Positions 1 through 9,115 of a stretch of 64,000 nucleotides of DNA are shown here, one piece after another. Below the pieces are notes generated by a model. It did no database searches. It was given only the letters and a program-made list of their open reading frames with translations, and was not told the origin of the DNA. Source of the DNA: JALZKA01 sp963734015. GTDB lineage: Bacteria > Actinomycetota > Thermoleophilia > Solirubrobacterales > 70-9. Position 1 is the first letter of the stretch. Every line of letters begins with the position of its first letter. The stretch is from contig CAVTFG010000005.1 in the NCBI GenBank assembly GCA_963734015.1, forward strand, positions 39,098-103,097, given 5' to 3'. Made by a program: the position numbers and the translations under genes.

Positions 1-1275
1 GAGGGCGCCCCCGGAGAGGTCGTCGCCGCCGGGATCGACCACCAGGGCGAGTCGGTCCTGGCGTGGGACGCCGAGTCGGGCGAGCCCCTGAGCCCCATCG
101 TCGTCTGGCAGGACAAGCGCTCGCAGGAGGTCCTCGACCGCCTCGCGGACCGCGAGGAGCAGGTGAAGGCGGCCAGCGGCCTCCCCTTCGACCCGTACTT
201 CTCGGCCGCCAAGCTCGCCTGGCTCTTGGAGAACTCGGACGAGGTCGCGCAGGCGCGCGACGCGGGAACGCTTCGCATGGGCACGGTCGACTCGTTCCTG
301 TGCGACCGCCTCGGCGCGGGCTTTGCCACCGATCCGTCAACGGGGTCGCGGACCCAGCTCCAGCGCATCGACACGGCGGGCTGGGATCCGGACCTCTGCG
401 ACACGTTCGGGGTCCCGCTCGACGTCCTGCCGGAGATGCGGGACACGGCAGGCGATCTCGGCACACTCAGTCATCCGAGCTGGCCCGTCGAGCTGCCGCT
501 CTGCGGCCAGACCGTGGATCAGCAGGCAGCGCTCGCGGGCTCGGGCTGCACCGAGCCCGGCCGAGTCAAGGCGACCTACGGCACCGGGGTCTTCGTCCTT
601 GCGCACGTCGGCGATGAGGTTCCGGAGCCGGCCGGCGGCCTGCTCCCCACGATCGCCTGGCGAATCGACGGCTCGATGGAGTACGCGCTCGACGGAGGCG
701 TCTTCGCGGCCGGGGCGATGCTCGAGTGGATGTGTGCGCAGCTCGGCGTCGCGGAGAACCCCGCGGCGCTCGGCGAGCTCGCCCGAACCGCCGACGACGC
801 GGGCTCGGCCAGGGTTCTGCCGGCCCTGGCCGGGATCGGCGCGCCCTGGTGGCGGCCGAACGCGCAGGCCGTCCTTTCCGGCCTCGACGGCGGCACGACC
901 CGTGCGATGGTCGCGAGGGCGGCGCTCGAGGGGATCACATGGCGGGTCGCCGACGTGGTCGCGGCGATCCGCGAGACGGTGGACGTCGCAGGCCTGCGCG
1001 TGGACGGCGGGCTCACCAACGAGCCGCTCGTCCTGCAGCTCCAGGCCGACGCGATCGGCGTCCCGGTCGCGGCCGCCGGCGCCGACGCCACCGTGCTCGG
1101 GGCGGCGGCCCTGGCAGCGGTCGGATCGGGGGTCATCGCGTCGCTCGCGGACGCCGCGGAGTTGATGCCGGTCGATCGCACGGTCGAGCCCGGCCGGGAC
1201 GACGGCTGGCGCGATCGCGAGCATGAACGCTGGCGGGCGTTCGTGGCCGCGACCGCGGCCCTCGACAACGGCTGA
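1..1275 (+). CDS. FGGY-family carbohydrate kinase, 5' truncated by the window edge
   Basis: The frame is open from base 1 to a TGA at 1273-1275 (424 codons). FGGY kinases (glycerol kinase, xylulokinase relatives) are about 490-500 residues, so roughly 70 N-terminal residues lie outside the window. The first visible residues contain GIDHQGESVLAWD and VVWQDKR, matching the GITNQRET...VWQDRR region of glycerol kinase. The C-terminal ATPase domain shows VDGGLTNEPLVLQLQADA and a GAAALAAVGSG segment, the usual nucleotide-binding glycines. The family phosphorylates a sugar or polyol with ATP in the cytosol. The substrate cannot be named from sequence: glycerol kinase is the nearest match by eye, but a xylulose-type substrate is also possible. 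The downstream gene is convergent, so there is no operon partner on the right. Confidence 0.9.
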   Translation, partial: EGAPGEVVAAGIDHQGESVLAWDAESGEPLSPIVVWQDKRSQEVLDRLADREEQVKAASGLPFDPYFSAAKLAWLLENSDEVAQARDAGTLRMGTVDSFLCDRLGAGFATDPSTGSRTQLQRIDTAGWDPDLCDTFGVPLDVLPEMRDTAGDLGTLSHPSWPVELPLCGQTVDQQAALAGSGCTEPGRVKATYGTGVFVLAHVGDEVPEPAGGLLPTIAWRIDGSMEYALDGGVFAAGAMLEWMCAQLGVAENPAALGELARTADDAGSARVLPALAGIGAPWWRPNAQAVLSGLDGGTTRAMVARAALEGITWRVADVVAAIRETVDVAGLRVDGGLTNEPLVLQLQADAIGVPVAAAGADATVLGAAALAAVGSGVIASLADAAELMPVDRTVEPGRDDGWRDREHERWRAFVAATAALDNG

Positions 1276-1302
1276 CGGGCGCCCTTCCGCCCGGCCGAAC
1301 GC

Positions 1303-1965
1303 TCAATCACGGGAGAGCCGGGCGAGGCTGCCCACGGTTTGGGACTCGGCCCGGTCGAGGCGCGTGGCGAGAGCCAGGAAGAGCTGCGCGGTTGTCAGCG
1401 CGTCGCCCTCGGCGACGTGCGGGCTGTGCACCGGCAGGCCGAGCGCCCGCGCCGCATCCGAGAGCGAGACCGCGCCTTCGGCGGGGAGCCTCTCGGCGGG
1501 CAGCACGTGCCGGACCAGGACCGCCGTGTCCAGCGTGCGCTCGCCCAGGCGGACGCCCGCGCCCTTCAGCGCCGGCACCAGGAAGCCCCGCTCCACCCAC
1601 GCCGCATGGGCGACGAGAACCCGGCCGGCCAGGGCTTCGAGAATGACTCCGAGGGCATCCGCGAGCGCCGGTGCGTCCATGAGGTCGGATGGCCGCAGGC
1701 CGTGAATGCGAATCGTCTCGGCATCGGGCATCCGCTCCGGGCGGACGAACGTCGCGCGGGCGCCGGCGGCGATCACCCGCCCCTCGTCAATCGGAACCGC
1801 GGCGAACGAGATGATCTCGTCGCCCCGGGGGTCGAGTCCGGTCGTCTCCAGGTCGACGACCGCATAGCGCGCCTCCCGCCACGGCGTCTCGGCCGAGGGC
1901 GCTCGAGCCTCCCAGTAGGCGCGTGCCTCCGGACTCTTGGGCCGGCGTCGAAGCCCCAGCCTCAT
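1303..1965 (-). CDS. DnaQ-like 3'-5' exonuclease
   Basis: A 220-residue DEDDh-type exonuclease fold. Exo I is visible as VVDLETTGLDPRGDEI (Asp and Glu metal ligands), and Exo III as HVAEGDALTTAQLF, with the general-base His and Asp. The Exo II block reads AHAAWVERGFL, where the family normally has AHNAxFDxxFL, so the usual Asp is Glu here. This may lower or change metal-dependent activity. The ATG at 1965 overlaps the stop of the upstream cNMP/CBS/DUF294 gene as ATGA, so the two are translationally coupled. The exonuclease-DUF294 pairing is common next to carboxylate or amino-acid transport genes, which fits the APC permease further upstream. It is a stand-alone exonuclease and not the replicative epsilon subunit in any provable sense. 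Confidence 0.88.
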   Translation of the reverse strand: MRLGLRRRPKSPEARAYWEARAPSAETPWREARYAVVDLETTGLDPRGDEIISFAAVPIDEGRVIAAGARATFVRPERMPDAETIRIHGLRPSDLMDAPALADALGVILEALAGRVLVAHAAWVERGFLVPALKGAGVRLGERTLDTAVLVRHVLPAERLPAEGAVSLSDAARALGLPVHSPHVAEGDALTTAQLFLALATRLDRAESQTVGSLARLSRD

Positions 1966-3813
1966 GACGGATACGAGAGCTCGCCCTCGAGCGCGCGCTG
2001 AACGGCTCGCACCGCGCGGAAGGCGTCGCGCGCGTAGTGGCGGCTGGGCGAATCCATCGCCTTCGGGTCGATGTAGTCGTCGGGCTCGCGCCCGTCTCGC
2101 AGCTGCTCGACCTGGTGATCGAGCCGCAGCTGCCAGAAGATCTCGTGGGCCTCGTTCAGGGTCCTGGCCTGCTGCCCGGTGAGCGTGCCGGCGGTGGCCG
2201 CGGAGTCCAGACGCTCGCGGGTGGAGAGGCCGCGGGTGCCGGCCGCGAGGCCCGCGTAGCGCGCGATCGCGACGATCGGCCGCAGACCGGTCGCCTTGAT
2301 ATCGAGCCGGCCACGGTGGTCCCCGGAGTGCTCGACCACGAAGTCGCGCGGCGGGTCCCGGAAGCGCATGAACCCCGTCGGCGGCTTGTGGGAGAGCGCC
2401 AACCTCAGCATCAGCCGGAGCACCGTTCTGCGGTGCCACACCTGGCGCAGCTCCTCCAGAGGATCGCGGCCGTCACCGATCCCGTGGACGAGGCGCCCGT
2501 CGAGCAGAAGGGAGAGGAAGACCAGCGCCTTGTCCTGGTCAGGGTGGTCGACCACATCGCGTATCGCCCTCCGCCACGATTCGAACGAGCGGTCGAAGAG
2601 CGGCGCCGCAGCGGTCGCGCCGTGAGGGTCCGCGGCGAATCCATTCGCCCCGAGCTCGTCCACAACCCGGCGACCGAGGCTCTCCATGTACCGGCGCTGC
2701 CGGCTGTCCTCGTCGTTCCCGTGCCAGACCAGCGCCGAATCGAAGTCGGACGAGGGCACCACCTCCCGGCGACCGAGGCTCCCGAGCGCGAGCCAGGCGA
2801 GCGGGCACGGCGGTGTCCCGAGTTCGGCGACCGCGAGCTCGAGCACGCGTCGAGTGAGCGCATCCGCGACGACCGCGATCATCGCGGCGATCTGCGGGGG
2901 TGGGAGCTGGGAATCGTGCAGGGCGACCACGGCCGGGCCGAAGTTGTCCGGCCGCCCGGCGCAGCTGGGCGCTGTCCTCGGCTTCCCCAATCGCCTTTCG
3001 CAACGAGAACGGCGTCCGTGTCTCCGCCACGAGGAGCTCTCGGTCGCTGAGCACCCCGAGGACCTCGCCATGCGGCCAGACCACCGGCACGTGGCGGATG
3101 TCTCGGTCGAGCATCTCGATCATCACCTCGGCGCCGAAGCGCTGCGGACTGACCGTGAACGCCGGCGCGCTCATCACCTCCGCGACCGGCGCATCGGCCC
3201 CGATGCTCCCCGCCACCACCCGGTCACGGAGGTCACGGTCGGTCACGATCCCCAGCCGCCCGTCCTCGATGCGGACCAGCGCGGCGCTGGCGCCCTCCGC
3301 GGCCATTCGCCGGGCGGTCTCGCGGACGGTCTCGGTGGGCGCGACGATGACCGGCTTGCCATGGACGAGCCGTGCCACGGGCTGCTGCGCAGGGTCATGG
3401 CTCGCCCCGTCGCTCGCATCGGACCACGGGCGGGCGATCAGGCTCCGCGCGACATAGCGCAGCCCCGCCGGGCGGGCGAGCAACGGCACCACGGCCTCGG
3501 CGGGCAGCCGATAGCAGAGCGAGTCCTCGGCGGCCCTGGCCTCGAACCCGGTCGGCAAGCCCGAGAGCATCGACGGATGGCCGAACAGCTCACCCTCCCC
3601 CAGCAGGTCCAGCACGCGGCCCTGGTCGACCAGTTCCACGGCTCCCCGCCGGACGATCCACACGTGCTTCCTGGGCTCGTCGCGCTGGCGGAAGATCGTC
3701 GCGCCGGCGGCGAAGAACTCGACCTCCGCCGATCGCGCCAGCTCCTCGATCGCCTCGTCGGCCACGTCATCGAACGGAGCGTGCCGTCGGAGGAACTCGG
3801 CTATGTCGTGCAT
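1962..3813 (-). CDS. cNMP-binding / CBS / DUF294 nucleotidyltransferase-like protein (frameshifted)
   Basis: Two overlapping open frames together encode one classical DUF294 protein of about 616 residues. The N-terminal frame (from the ATG at 3813) has a cyclic-nucleotide-binding-like domain (residues about 10-120) and two CBS repeats (about 140-270). The second frame carries the nucleotidyltransferase-like domain with GSLGRREVVPSSDFDSALVW (G-S-x-G-R-x-E followed by D-x-D) and the DUF294 C-terminal helical domain. The frames switch between about 2935 and 2985, inside a C/G-rich stretch. The total length is one base more than a multiple of three, so a single extra base explains the break. The family is inferred to be a nucleotide-sensing signalling protein; its substrate is unknown. 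It ends in an ATGA overlap with the exonuclease. The break could be a real mutation, but other frameshifts in this window favour a sequence error. Confidence 0.85.
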
Positions 3814-3923
3814 CGGTGGGCGGCGGCCACCCGGTAGCCGTCAGTGGCTCACGTGGACGCCGGTCGCTCCGTCATATCACGGACGACCTTCGCGGCTGCG
3901 GACCGCCGCGCTCGACCGCTGAG

Positions 3924-3953
3924 CAACGCGGCCGGCGATGGCCGGCCGCGTTG
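3924..3953 (-). terminator. Perfect GC-rich hairpin after the APC permease gene
   Basis: Bases 3924-3936 and 3941-3953 form a perfect 13-bp stem with a 4-base loop. The hairpin lies 19 bases past the permease stop, between it and the next gene on the same strand. There is no T-run, as is usual for hairpins in high-GC actinobacteria, so its function as a terminator is inferred. Confidence 0.55.
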
Positions 3954-3971
3954 TCGAGTCGTTGCCTCGCC

Positions 3972-5618
3972 CTACGACGCGGGCGCCGCGGGTGGTGGCG
4001 GCTCGGCGGGCGGAGGCGAAGCCGGCTTCTCCTCGACGACTCCCATGCCCTCGTCGAACTCGAGCGTCCGCACCGGGCCCTTGTAGCGATTCTTGGCGCC
4101 GAGAACCCAGGCCAACCAGGTGCCGAGCAAGACGACGCCGACGACCAGAGGCGTGTAGTTGAAGAAGCTCCAGTCGAAGTCGTCCTCCCACGGGACTCCG
4201 AGGCTGGAGTACGGCAGCATCAGGATGATGAACATGAGTACGACGAAGACCACCGCGACGGCGTTGATCCACTTGTACCTCGGCCCGAGGGTCCACGAGC
4301 GAGCCTCGAACGCATCGCCCTGCCGCCAGCGCAGGTACACCGGCGTCACATAGGCGATGTAGAGGCCAACCGTGCCGATCGCTGTGACCGCGAAGAAGGC
4401 CACCGGCGGGATGTAGGTCTCGGAGGCGAAATAGGCCGGGAGCACGATCAGGAACGCCAGGAGGCAGCTGCCGAGAACGGCGGCGGCCGGCACGCCACGC
4501 TTGCCGCTGACTCGGCTCCACAGCTTCCAGCCGGGGACCGCGCGATCCCGCGAGAAAGCGAAGAAGGTCCGCGAACAGCTCGTCACGCAGGCCAAACCGC
4601 AGAAGAACTGGCCGATCATGGCGATCAGGATGATCGCCTCGGCCCAGTTCTGGTTCATCTCGGCCGAGGTCAGAACCGCGATCGACGAACCGAAGCCCTC
4701 GTTGACGGCGTCGACGTTGGTGGCCGCGAACAGCAGCGCAAGCAGCACGAACCAGCCGATCAACGCCGAGGACGCAACCGATTGCCAGATGCCCTTGGCC
4801 GCGGCCTGCTCGGCGCCCACCGTCTCCTCGGCCACGTGGGCCGAGGCGTCATAGCCGGTGATCGTGTACATCGTCAGCAGGAACCCGACCGGCAGGACGA
4901 GGAACCAGAACGTTCCGCCGCCGATCGCTCCCTCGGCGAACCCGGAGTTGTTGATCCTCTCGGTGAAGACGAAGTCGGCGCTCTGGTGGCTGTCGGGGAC
5001 GATGACCAGGATGCCGATGATGATCAGCACCCCGATCACGTGCCACCACACGGAAATGCTGTTGAACAGCGCCACCAGGTGCGACGAGTAGATGTTGATC
5101 AGAGCGTGGAGGGCAAGGATGATCATGAAGACGAAGAAGATCTCCTTGACGATGTGCAGGTCGTCGCCGAAGTTGATGAAGCCGAGATCCCAGCCCCAGA
5201 GGCCGAACAGCTGGGTCGAGAAGAAGGCGAGGATGTAGTCCACGGATGCGACGATCCCGATCAGGCCGAGGACGTTGAACCAGCCCGTGAACCACGACCA
5301 GCCGGCGCCTCCCAGACTGTGCGCCCACCAGTACGGGCCGCCGGCCGTGGGGAACTTCGAAGCGAGCTCGGACATGCTGACGGCGACCGTGAGGATGATC
5401 AGGGCGATCACCGGCCAACCGATCGAGATCGCGATCGGCCCGCCGTTGTTCCACGCCACGTAGAAGACGGTGAAGCAGCCCGCGAGGACCGAGATGATCG
5501 AGAACGAGATCGCGAAGTTCGTGAACCGGGTCCAGCCGCGAGGCAGCTCTTGCTTGTAGCCGAGCTCCGCTAGGCGTTTCTCATCGGCAGTCTGATCGAC
5601 GTTGCCCTCAGGTGCCAT
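3972..5618 (-). CDS. APC-superfamily amino acid/amine permease
   Basis: A 548-residue membrane protein with about 12 hydrophobic segments. The first transmembrane region, with WTRFTNFAISFSIISVLAG, and the loop FPTAGGPYWWAHSLGG match the amino acid/choline/GABA permease branch of the APC superfamily. The ATG at 5618 has an ideal GGAGGAG Shine-Dalgarno sequence at 5623-5629. The C-terminal 15-20 residues are a Pro/Ala-rich tail of low complexity. It is divergent from the phosphotransferase and FAD-GcvT dehydrogenase genes, which suggests uptake of an amine or amino acid such as choline, a betaine derivative, GABA or ethanolamine. That substrate assignment is inference from context. A 13-bp hairpin follows the gene. 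Confidence 0.9.
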   Translation of the reverse strand: MAPEGNVDQTADEKRLAELGYKQELPRGWTRFTNFAISFSIISVLAGCFTVFYVAWNNGGPIAISIGWPVIALIILTVAVSMSELASKFPTAGGPYWWAHSLGGAGWSWFTGWFNVLGLIGIVASVDYILAFFSTQLFGLWGWDLGFINFGDDLHIVKEIFFVFMIILALHALINIYSSHLVALFNSISVWWHVIGVLIIIGILVIVPDSHQSADFVFTERINNSGFAEGAIGGGTFWFLVLPVGFLLTMYTITGYDASAHVAEETVGAEQAAAKGIWQSVASSALIGWFVLLALLFAATNVDAVNEGFGSSIAVLTSAEMNQNWAEAIILIAMIGQFFCGLACVTSCSRTFFAFSRDRAVPGWKLWSRVSGKRGVPAAAVLGSCLLAFLIVLPAYFASETYIPPVAFFAVTAIGTVGLYIAYVTPVYLRWRQGDAFEARSWTLGPRYKWINAVAVVFVVLMFIILMLPYSSLGVPWEDDFDWSFFNYTPLVVGVVLLGTWLAWVLGAKNRYKGPVRTLEFDEGMGVVEEKPASPPPAEPPPPAAPAS

Positions 5619-5660
5619 AACGGTCTCCTCCTTCGCGCCTGGTCGGTCATGCGATAAAAG

Positions 5661-5702
5661 GTGTGCTTAGCCGACCTATGGACGACGCCAGCCTAAGCGC
5701 AC
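5661..5702. promoter_or_regulatory. Imperfect inverted repeat at the permease/kinase divergent junction
   Basis: The arms gtgtgcttag (5661-5670) and ctaagcgcac (5693-5702) are inverted with 9 of 10 matches and centred near the kinase start codon. The position between divergently read genes suggests a regulator site, possibly for the GntR protein encoded at 9116-9832. This is inference; a second copy would be needed to support it. Confidence 0.25.
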
Positions 5703-6635
5703 GATCGGACGCGAGTCAACCCCCTGGGAGCGATCTCCCACGGATCCTCGAGCAATTACGCCGCTTGTTGGGCGAACCGGAGCACGATCCGGAGCCGCTC
5801 GAGGGCGGGATCACGAACCGCAACTACCGGGTCCGTATTCCGCGGCCGCGACTACGTGATCCGGGTGCCCGGGAAGGACACGAGCCTGCTCGGCATCGAC
5901 CGCAGCGCGGAGCACGCCGCGAACCAGGCGGCCGCGGAGATCGGCGTGGCGGCGCCCGTCGCGGCATTCCTCACCGAACCGCCGGCGATCGTGACCGAGT
6001 TCATCGCCGGTCGCGGGATGGAGCCGGAGGAGCTGCGGGAGGGCAAGGCCCTCGCCAACGTGGCCGGCGCCCTGCGCGCGATGCACGGCGGTGTCCCGAT
6101 CCCATCGGAGTTCAACTCGTTCCGGGTCGTGGAGGACTACGCGGCGACCGCCCGCGAGCGCGGCGGCGACATCCCCGCCCCCTACGACGGCGCCCTGGCG
6201 CAGGCGACGGAGATCGAGGCCGCGATCAGCGGCCCCGAGCACGAGCCGGTCCCGTGTCACAACGACCTCCTTGCCGCGAACTTCATCTGGGACGAGCGCC
6301 GGGTGCGGATCGTCGATTGGGAGTATGCGGGCATGGGCGACCGGTACTTCGACCTCGCCAACTTCGCGATCAACAACGGCCTCTCCCCGCCGCAGCAGGA
6401 AGAGCTCCTCCGTGTCTACTTCGGGGAGCCGCCATCCGAGGCGCGGCTGGCCGCCCTCCGCCTCTTCTCCTTCATGTCCGACTTCCGCGAGGCGATGTGG
6501 GGTGTGGTCCAGACCGTTGCGTCGGACCTCGACTTCGACTTCGCCGGCTACGCGGCCGAGCACTTCGACCGGATGGCGGCGACCGCCGCCACGCGCGAGT
6601 TCTCGGAGGCGCTCGAGGCGATGCGTGGCGACTAG
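5678..6635 (+). CDS. Choline/ethanolamine-kinase-like phosphotransferase (frameshifted)
   Basis: The N-terminal frame gives GGITNRNYRV, the ATP-binding start of choline-kinase/APH-fold enzymes. It then leaves the conserved frame at about 5830-5840. The next frame continues with FRGRDYVIRVPGKDTSLLG and carries HNDLLAANFIW (catalytic-loop Asp and Asn) and VDWEYAGMGDRYFDLANF (metal-binding Asp). Merging them gives about 318 residues, a normal length for the family. The span is one base over a multiple of three, so one extra base in the run before the TATTCCGC segment is the simplest cause. The start could be the ATG at 5678 or the GTG at 5663; neither has a strong ribosome site. The enzyme would phosphorylate an amino alcohol or related alcohol with ATP in the cytosol. 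It overlaps the following dehydrogenase gene by 11 bases, so they are probably cotranscribed. Confidence 0.82.
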
Positions 6636-9102
6636 CCGCGAGCTGCCCGGCTCGGCCCGCTGCGTGATCGTCGGGGGCGGCGTCGGCGGCGTCTCGATCG
6701 CCTACCACCTGGCGGGGCTGGGGTTCGAGGGCGTCGTCCTCGTCGAGCGCTCGCAGCTGACGTCCGGATCGACCTTCCATTCGGCCGGCCTGGTGGGGCA
6801 GCTCCGGGACTCGGTCTCGCTGACGAAGATGATGATGCACTCGGTCGAGCTCTACCGGCGCCTGAAGGACGAATCGGAGTTCGACCCGGGTTGGGTCGAG
6901 TGCGGCGGAATTCGCCTGGCGTCGTCGGAGGAGCGGATGGAGGAGCTCCGCCGCCAGGCCGGCTGGGCGAAGACCTTCGGGCTGCCGCTCGAGCTGATCT
7001 CCGCCGAGGAGGCGCGGGAGATGTTTCCCCTGATGTCCACCGAGGGGGTGCTCGGAGGGGCGTGGCTTCCCACCGACGGCTACCTCGACCCGTCCCAGCT
7101 CACGTACGCCATGGCCGACGGCGCCCGGCGCGGCGGCTGCCGCATCCACACCTCGACCCGGGTGACCGGAATCGACGTCGTGGACGGCCGCGTGCGCGCC
7201 GTCGAGACGGACAAGGGCAGGATCGAGACCGAGGTCGTGGTGAATGCGGCCGGAATGTACGCGGCGGAGATCGGCCGGCTCGCCGGGGTCCGGGTCCCCG
7301 TGATCCCGATGTCGCACCAGTACGTGGTGACCCAACCCGTCCGCTCGCAGGCCGACCGGGGCGATCGCCGCCTGCCGACGCTGCGCGACCCGGATCTGCT
7401 CGTCTACTACCGGGAGGACGGCGAGGGACTCGTGATGGGCGGGTACGAGCGGGAGTCCAAACCCGCGTTCATGCCGGACGGGACCGGAGGGCTCGACGAC
7501 ATCCCGTCCGACTTCAACGGGCGTCTCCTGGAGGACGAACCGGATCGCTTCGAGGAGATCGCCGAGAACTCGAAGCGCCGCGTGCCCGCCATGGCCGACG
7601 TCGCCATCACGAAGCTGATCAACGGGCCCGAGGCGTTCACGCCGGACAACGAGTTCTGCCTCGGGGAGACCGAGGTCCGCGGCCTGTTCGTCGCAGCCGG
7701 GTTCTGCGCCCACGGCCTGGCGGGCGCCGGCGGGATCGGCAAGGTGATGGCGGAGTGGATCGCGGACGGCGAGCCCTCGCTGGACCTCTGGCACATGGAC
7801 GTGCGCCGGTTCGGGGCGCAGTACCGCTCCCCCGCCTACACGCACTCGCGGATCCGCGAGACGTACGAGACCTACTACGACATCCGCTACCCGAACCACG
7901 AGCGTGAGGCCGGCCGCCCGCTGCGCGTCTCGCCCGCCAACACCTGGCATCGCGACCACGACGCCGCGTTCGGCGAGAAGTCCGGCTGGGAGCGCGTGAA
8001 CTGGTACGAGTCGAACTCCGCGGCGGGCGACGAGTCGCTGCGGCCACGCGGTTGGGCGGGGATGCACTGGTCGCCCGCGATCGGCGCCGAACACCGCGCG
8101 ACCCGTGAAACGGCCGCGATCTTCGACGAGTCGTCGTTCGCGAAGCTGGAGATCTCGGGTCCGGGATCCGCCACGTTCGTGGAGCGGCTCTGCGACAACC
8201 GTGTCGCGCGCGACGTGGGGAAGATCACCTATACGCAGATGCTGAACAGCCGGGGCGGGATCGAGTGCGACTTCACGGTTGCCCGCCTCGGCGATCAACG
8301 CTTCTCGATCGTCACCGGCACGGCGTTCGGCAACCACGACCGTGAGTGGATCCGGCGCCATCTGCCGGGCGACGGTTCGGTCCAGGTCGCGGATGTGACG
8401 TCGGCGTGGGCGTGCTTCGGCGTCTGGGGCCCGCGCGCCCGCGACGTCCTCGCTCCACTCACTCCGAACGACCTGACGAACGAGGCGTTCCCCTACATGT
8501 CGGTGCGGGAGATCACGCTCGGCAACGTTCCCGTCCGCGCACTCCGGGTGACGTACGTGGGCGAGCTCGGCTGGGAGCTCTATTGCCCCGCTGAGTACGG
8601 GGTGGGCCTCTGGCGAGCGCTCTGGGCGGCGGGCGAGCCGCACGGCATGGTCGCCGGCGGGTACCGGGCGATCGACTCGCTCCGGCTCGAGAAGGGATAC
8701 CGCGTCTGGGGCGCGGACATCACCCCGGACGAGACTCCGTACGAGGGCGGCGTGGGGTTCTGCGTGAAGCTCGACAAGGAGGGCGGCTTCATCGGCCGCG
8801 ACGCGCTGGCGCAGGCGAAGGAGCAGGGGCCACGGACCCGGCTCGCCTGCATCGTGCTCGACGACGCCCGCTCGGTCGCGCTCGGGAACGAGCCGGTCCG
8901 GATCGACGGCGAGATCCGCGGGCGGGTCACTACCGGCGGCTATGGCTACACGGTCGAGCGCTCGATCGCCTACGCGTACGTCCCACCCGACCGCGCCGAG
9001 CCCGGGACTGCGGTCGCCGTCGAGATCTTCGGCCGCTGGATCGAGGGCGAGGTCGCAGCCGAGCCGCTGTTCGACCCGAAGGGCGAGCGGATCCGCGCCT
9101 GA
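6625..9102 (+). CDS. FAD-dependent oxidoreductase / GcvT fusion (dimethylglycine or sarcosine dehydrogenase type)
   Basis: An 825-residue protein. The N-terminal DAO domain begins CVIVGGGVGGVSIAYHLAGL, the dinucleotide-binding glycine signature, followed by STFHSAGLVGQL near the site of flavin attachment in this family. A linker domain follows at about 380-430. The C-terminal half is a GcvT-type aminomethyltransferase fold (about 430-720) plus its C-terminal barrel. The length and order match dimethylglycine/sarcosine dehydrogenases, which demethylate N-methyl amines and pass the one-carbon unit to tetrahydrofolate. The GTG at 6625 is chosen because it is the last start before the FAD motif and overlaps the kinase gene. 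The neighbouring amine permease, kinase and glutamine synthetase support methylated-amine catabolism, but the exact substrate is not shown by the sequence. Confidence 0.88.
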   Translation: MATSRELPGSARCVIVGGGVGGVSIAYHLAGLGFEGVVLVERSQLTSGSTFHSAGLVGQLRDSVSLTKMMMHSVELYRRLKDESEFDPGWVECGGIRLASSEERMEELRRQAGWAKTFGLPLELISAEEAREMFPLMSTEGVLGGAWLPTDGYLDPSQLTYAMADGARRGGCRIHTSTRVTGIDVVDGRVRAVETDKGRIETEVVVNAAGMYAAEIGRLAGVRVPVIPMSHQYVVTQPVRSQADRGDRRLPTLRDPDLLVYYREDGEGLVMGGYERESKPAFMPDGTGGLDDIPSDFNGRLLEDEPDRFEEIAENSKRRVPAMADVAITKLINGPEAFTPDNEFCLGETEVRGLFVAAGFCAHGLAGAGGIGKVMAEWIADGEPSLDLWHMDVRRFGAQYRSPAYTHSRIRETYETYYDIRYPNHEREAGRPLRVSPANTWHRDHDAAFGEKSGWERVNWYESNSAAGDESLRPRGWAGMHWSPAIGAEHRATRETAAIFDESSFAKLEISGPGSATFVERLCDNRVARDVGKITYTQMLNSRGGIECDFTVARLGDQRFSIVTGTAFGNHDREWIRRHLPGDGSVQVADVTSAWACFGVWGPRARDVLAPLTPNDLTNEAFPYMSVREITLGNVPVRALRVTYVGELGWELYCPAEYGVGLWRALWAAGEPHGMVAGGYRAIDSLRLEKGYRVWGADITPDETPYEGGVGFCVKLDKEGGFIGRDALAQAKEQGPRTRLACIVLDDARSVALGNEPVRIDGEIRGRVTTGGYGYTVERSIAYAYVPPDRAEPGTAVAVEIFGRWIEGEVAAEPLFDPKGERIRA

Positions 9103-9115
9103 GCGTGCGCTCGCC

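Noticed and set aside
3372..5573. A very long open frame (over 700 codons) on the plus strand opposite the permease and DUF294 genes
   Set aside because: Its composition is charged and of low complexity with no domain. It is antisense to well conserved genes on the minus strand, so it is a high-GC artefact.
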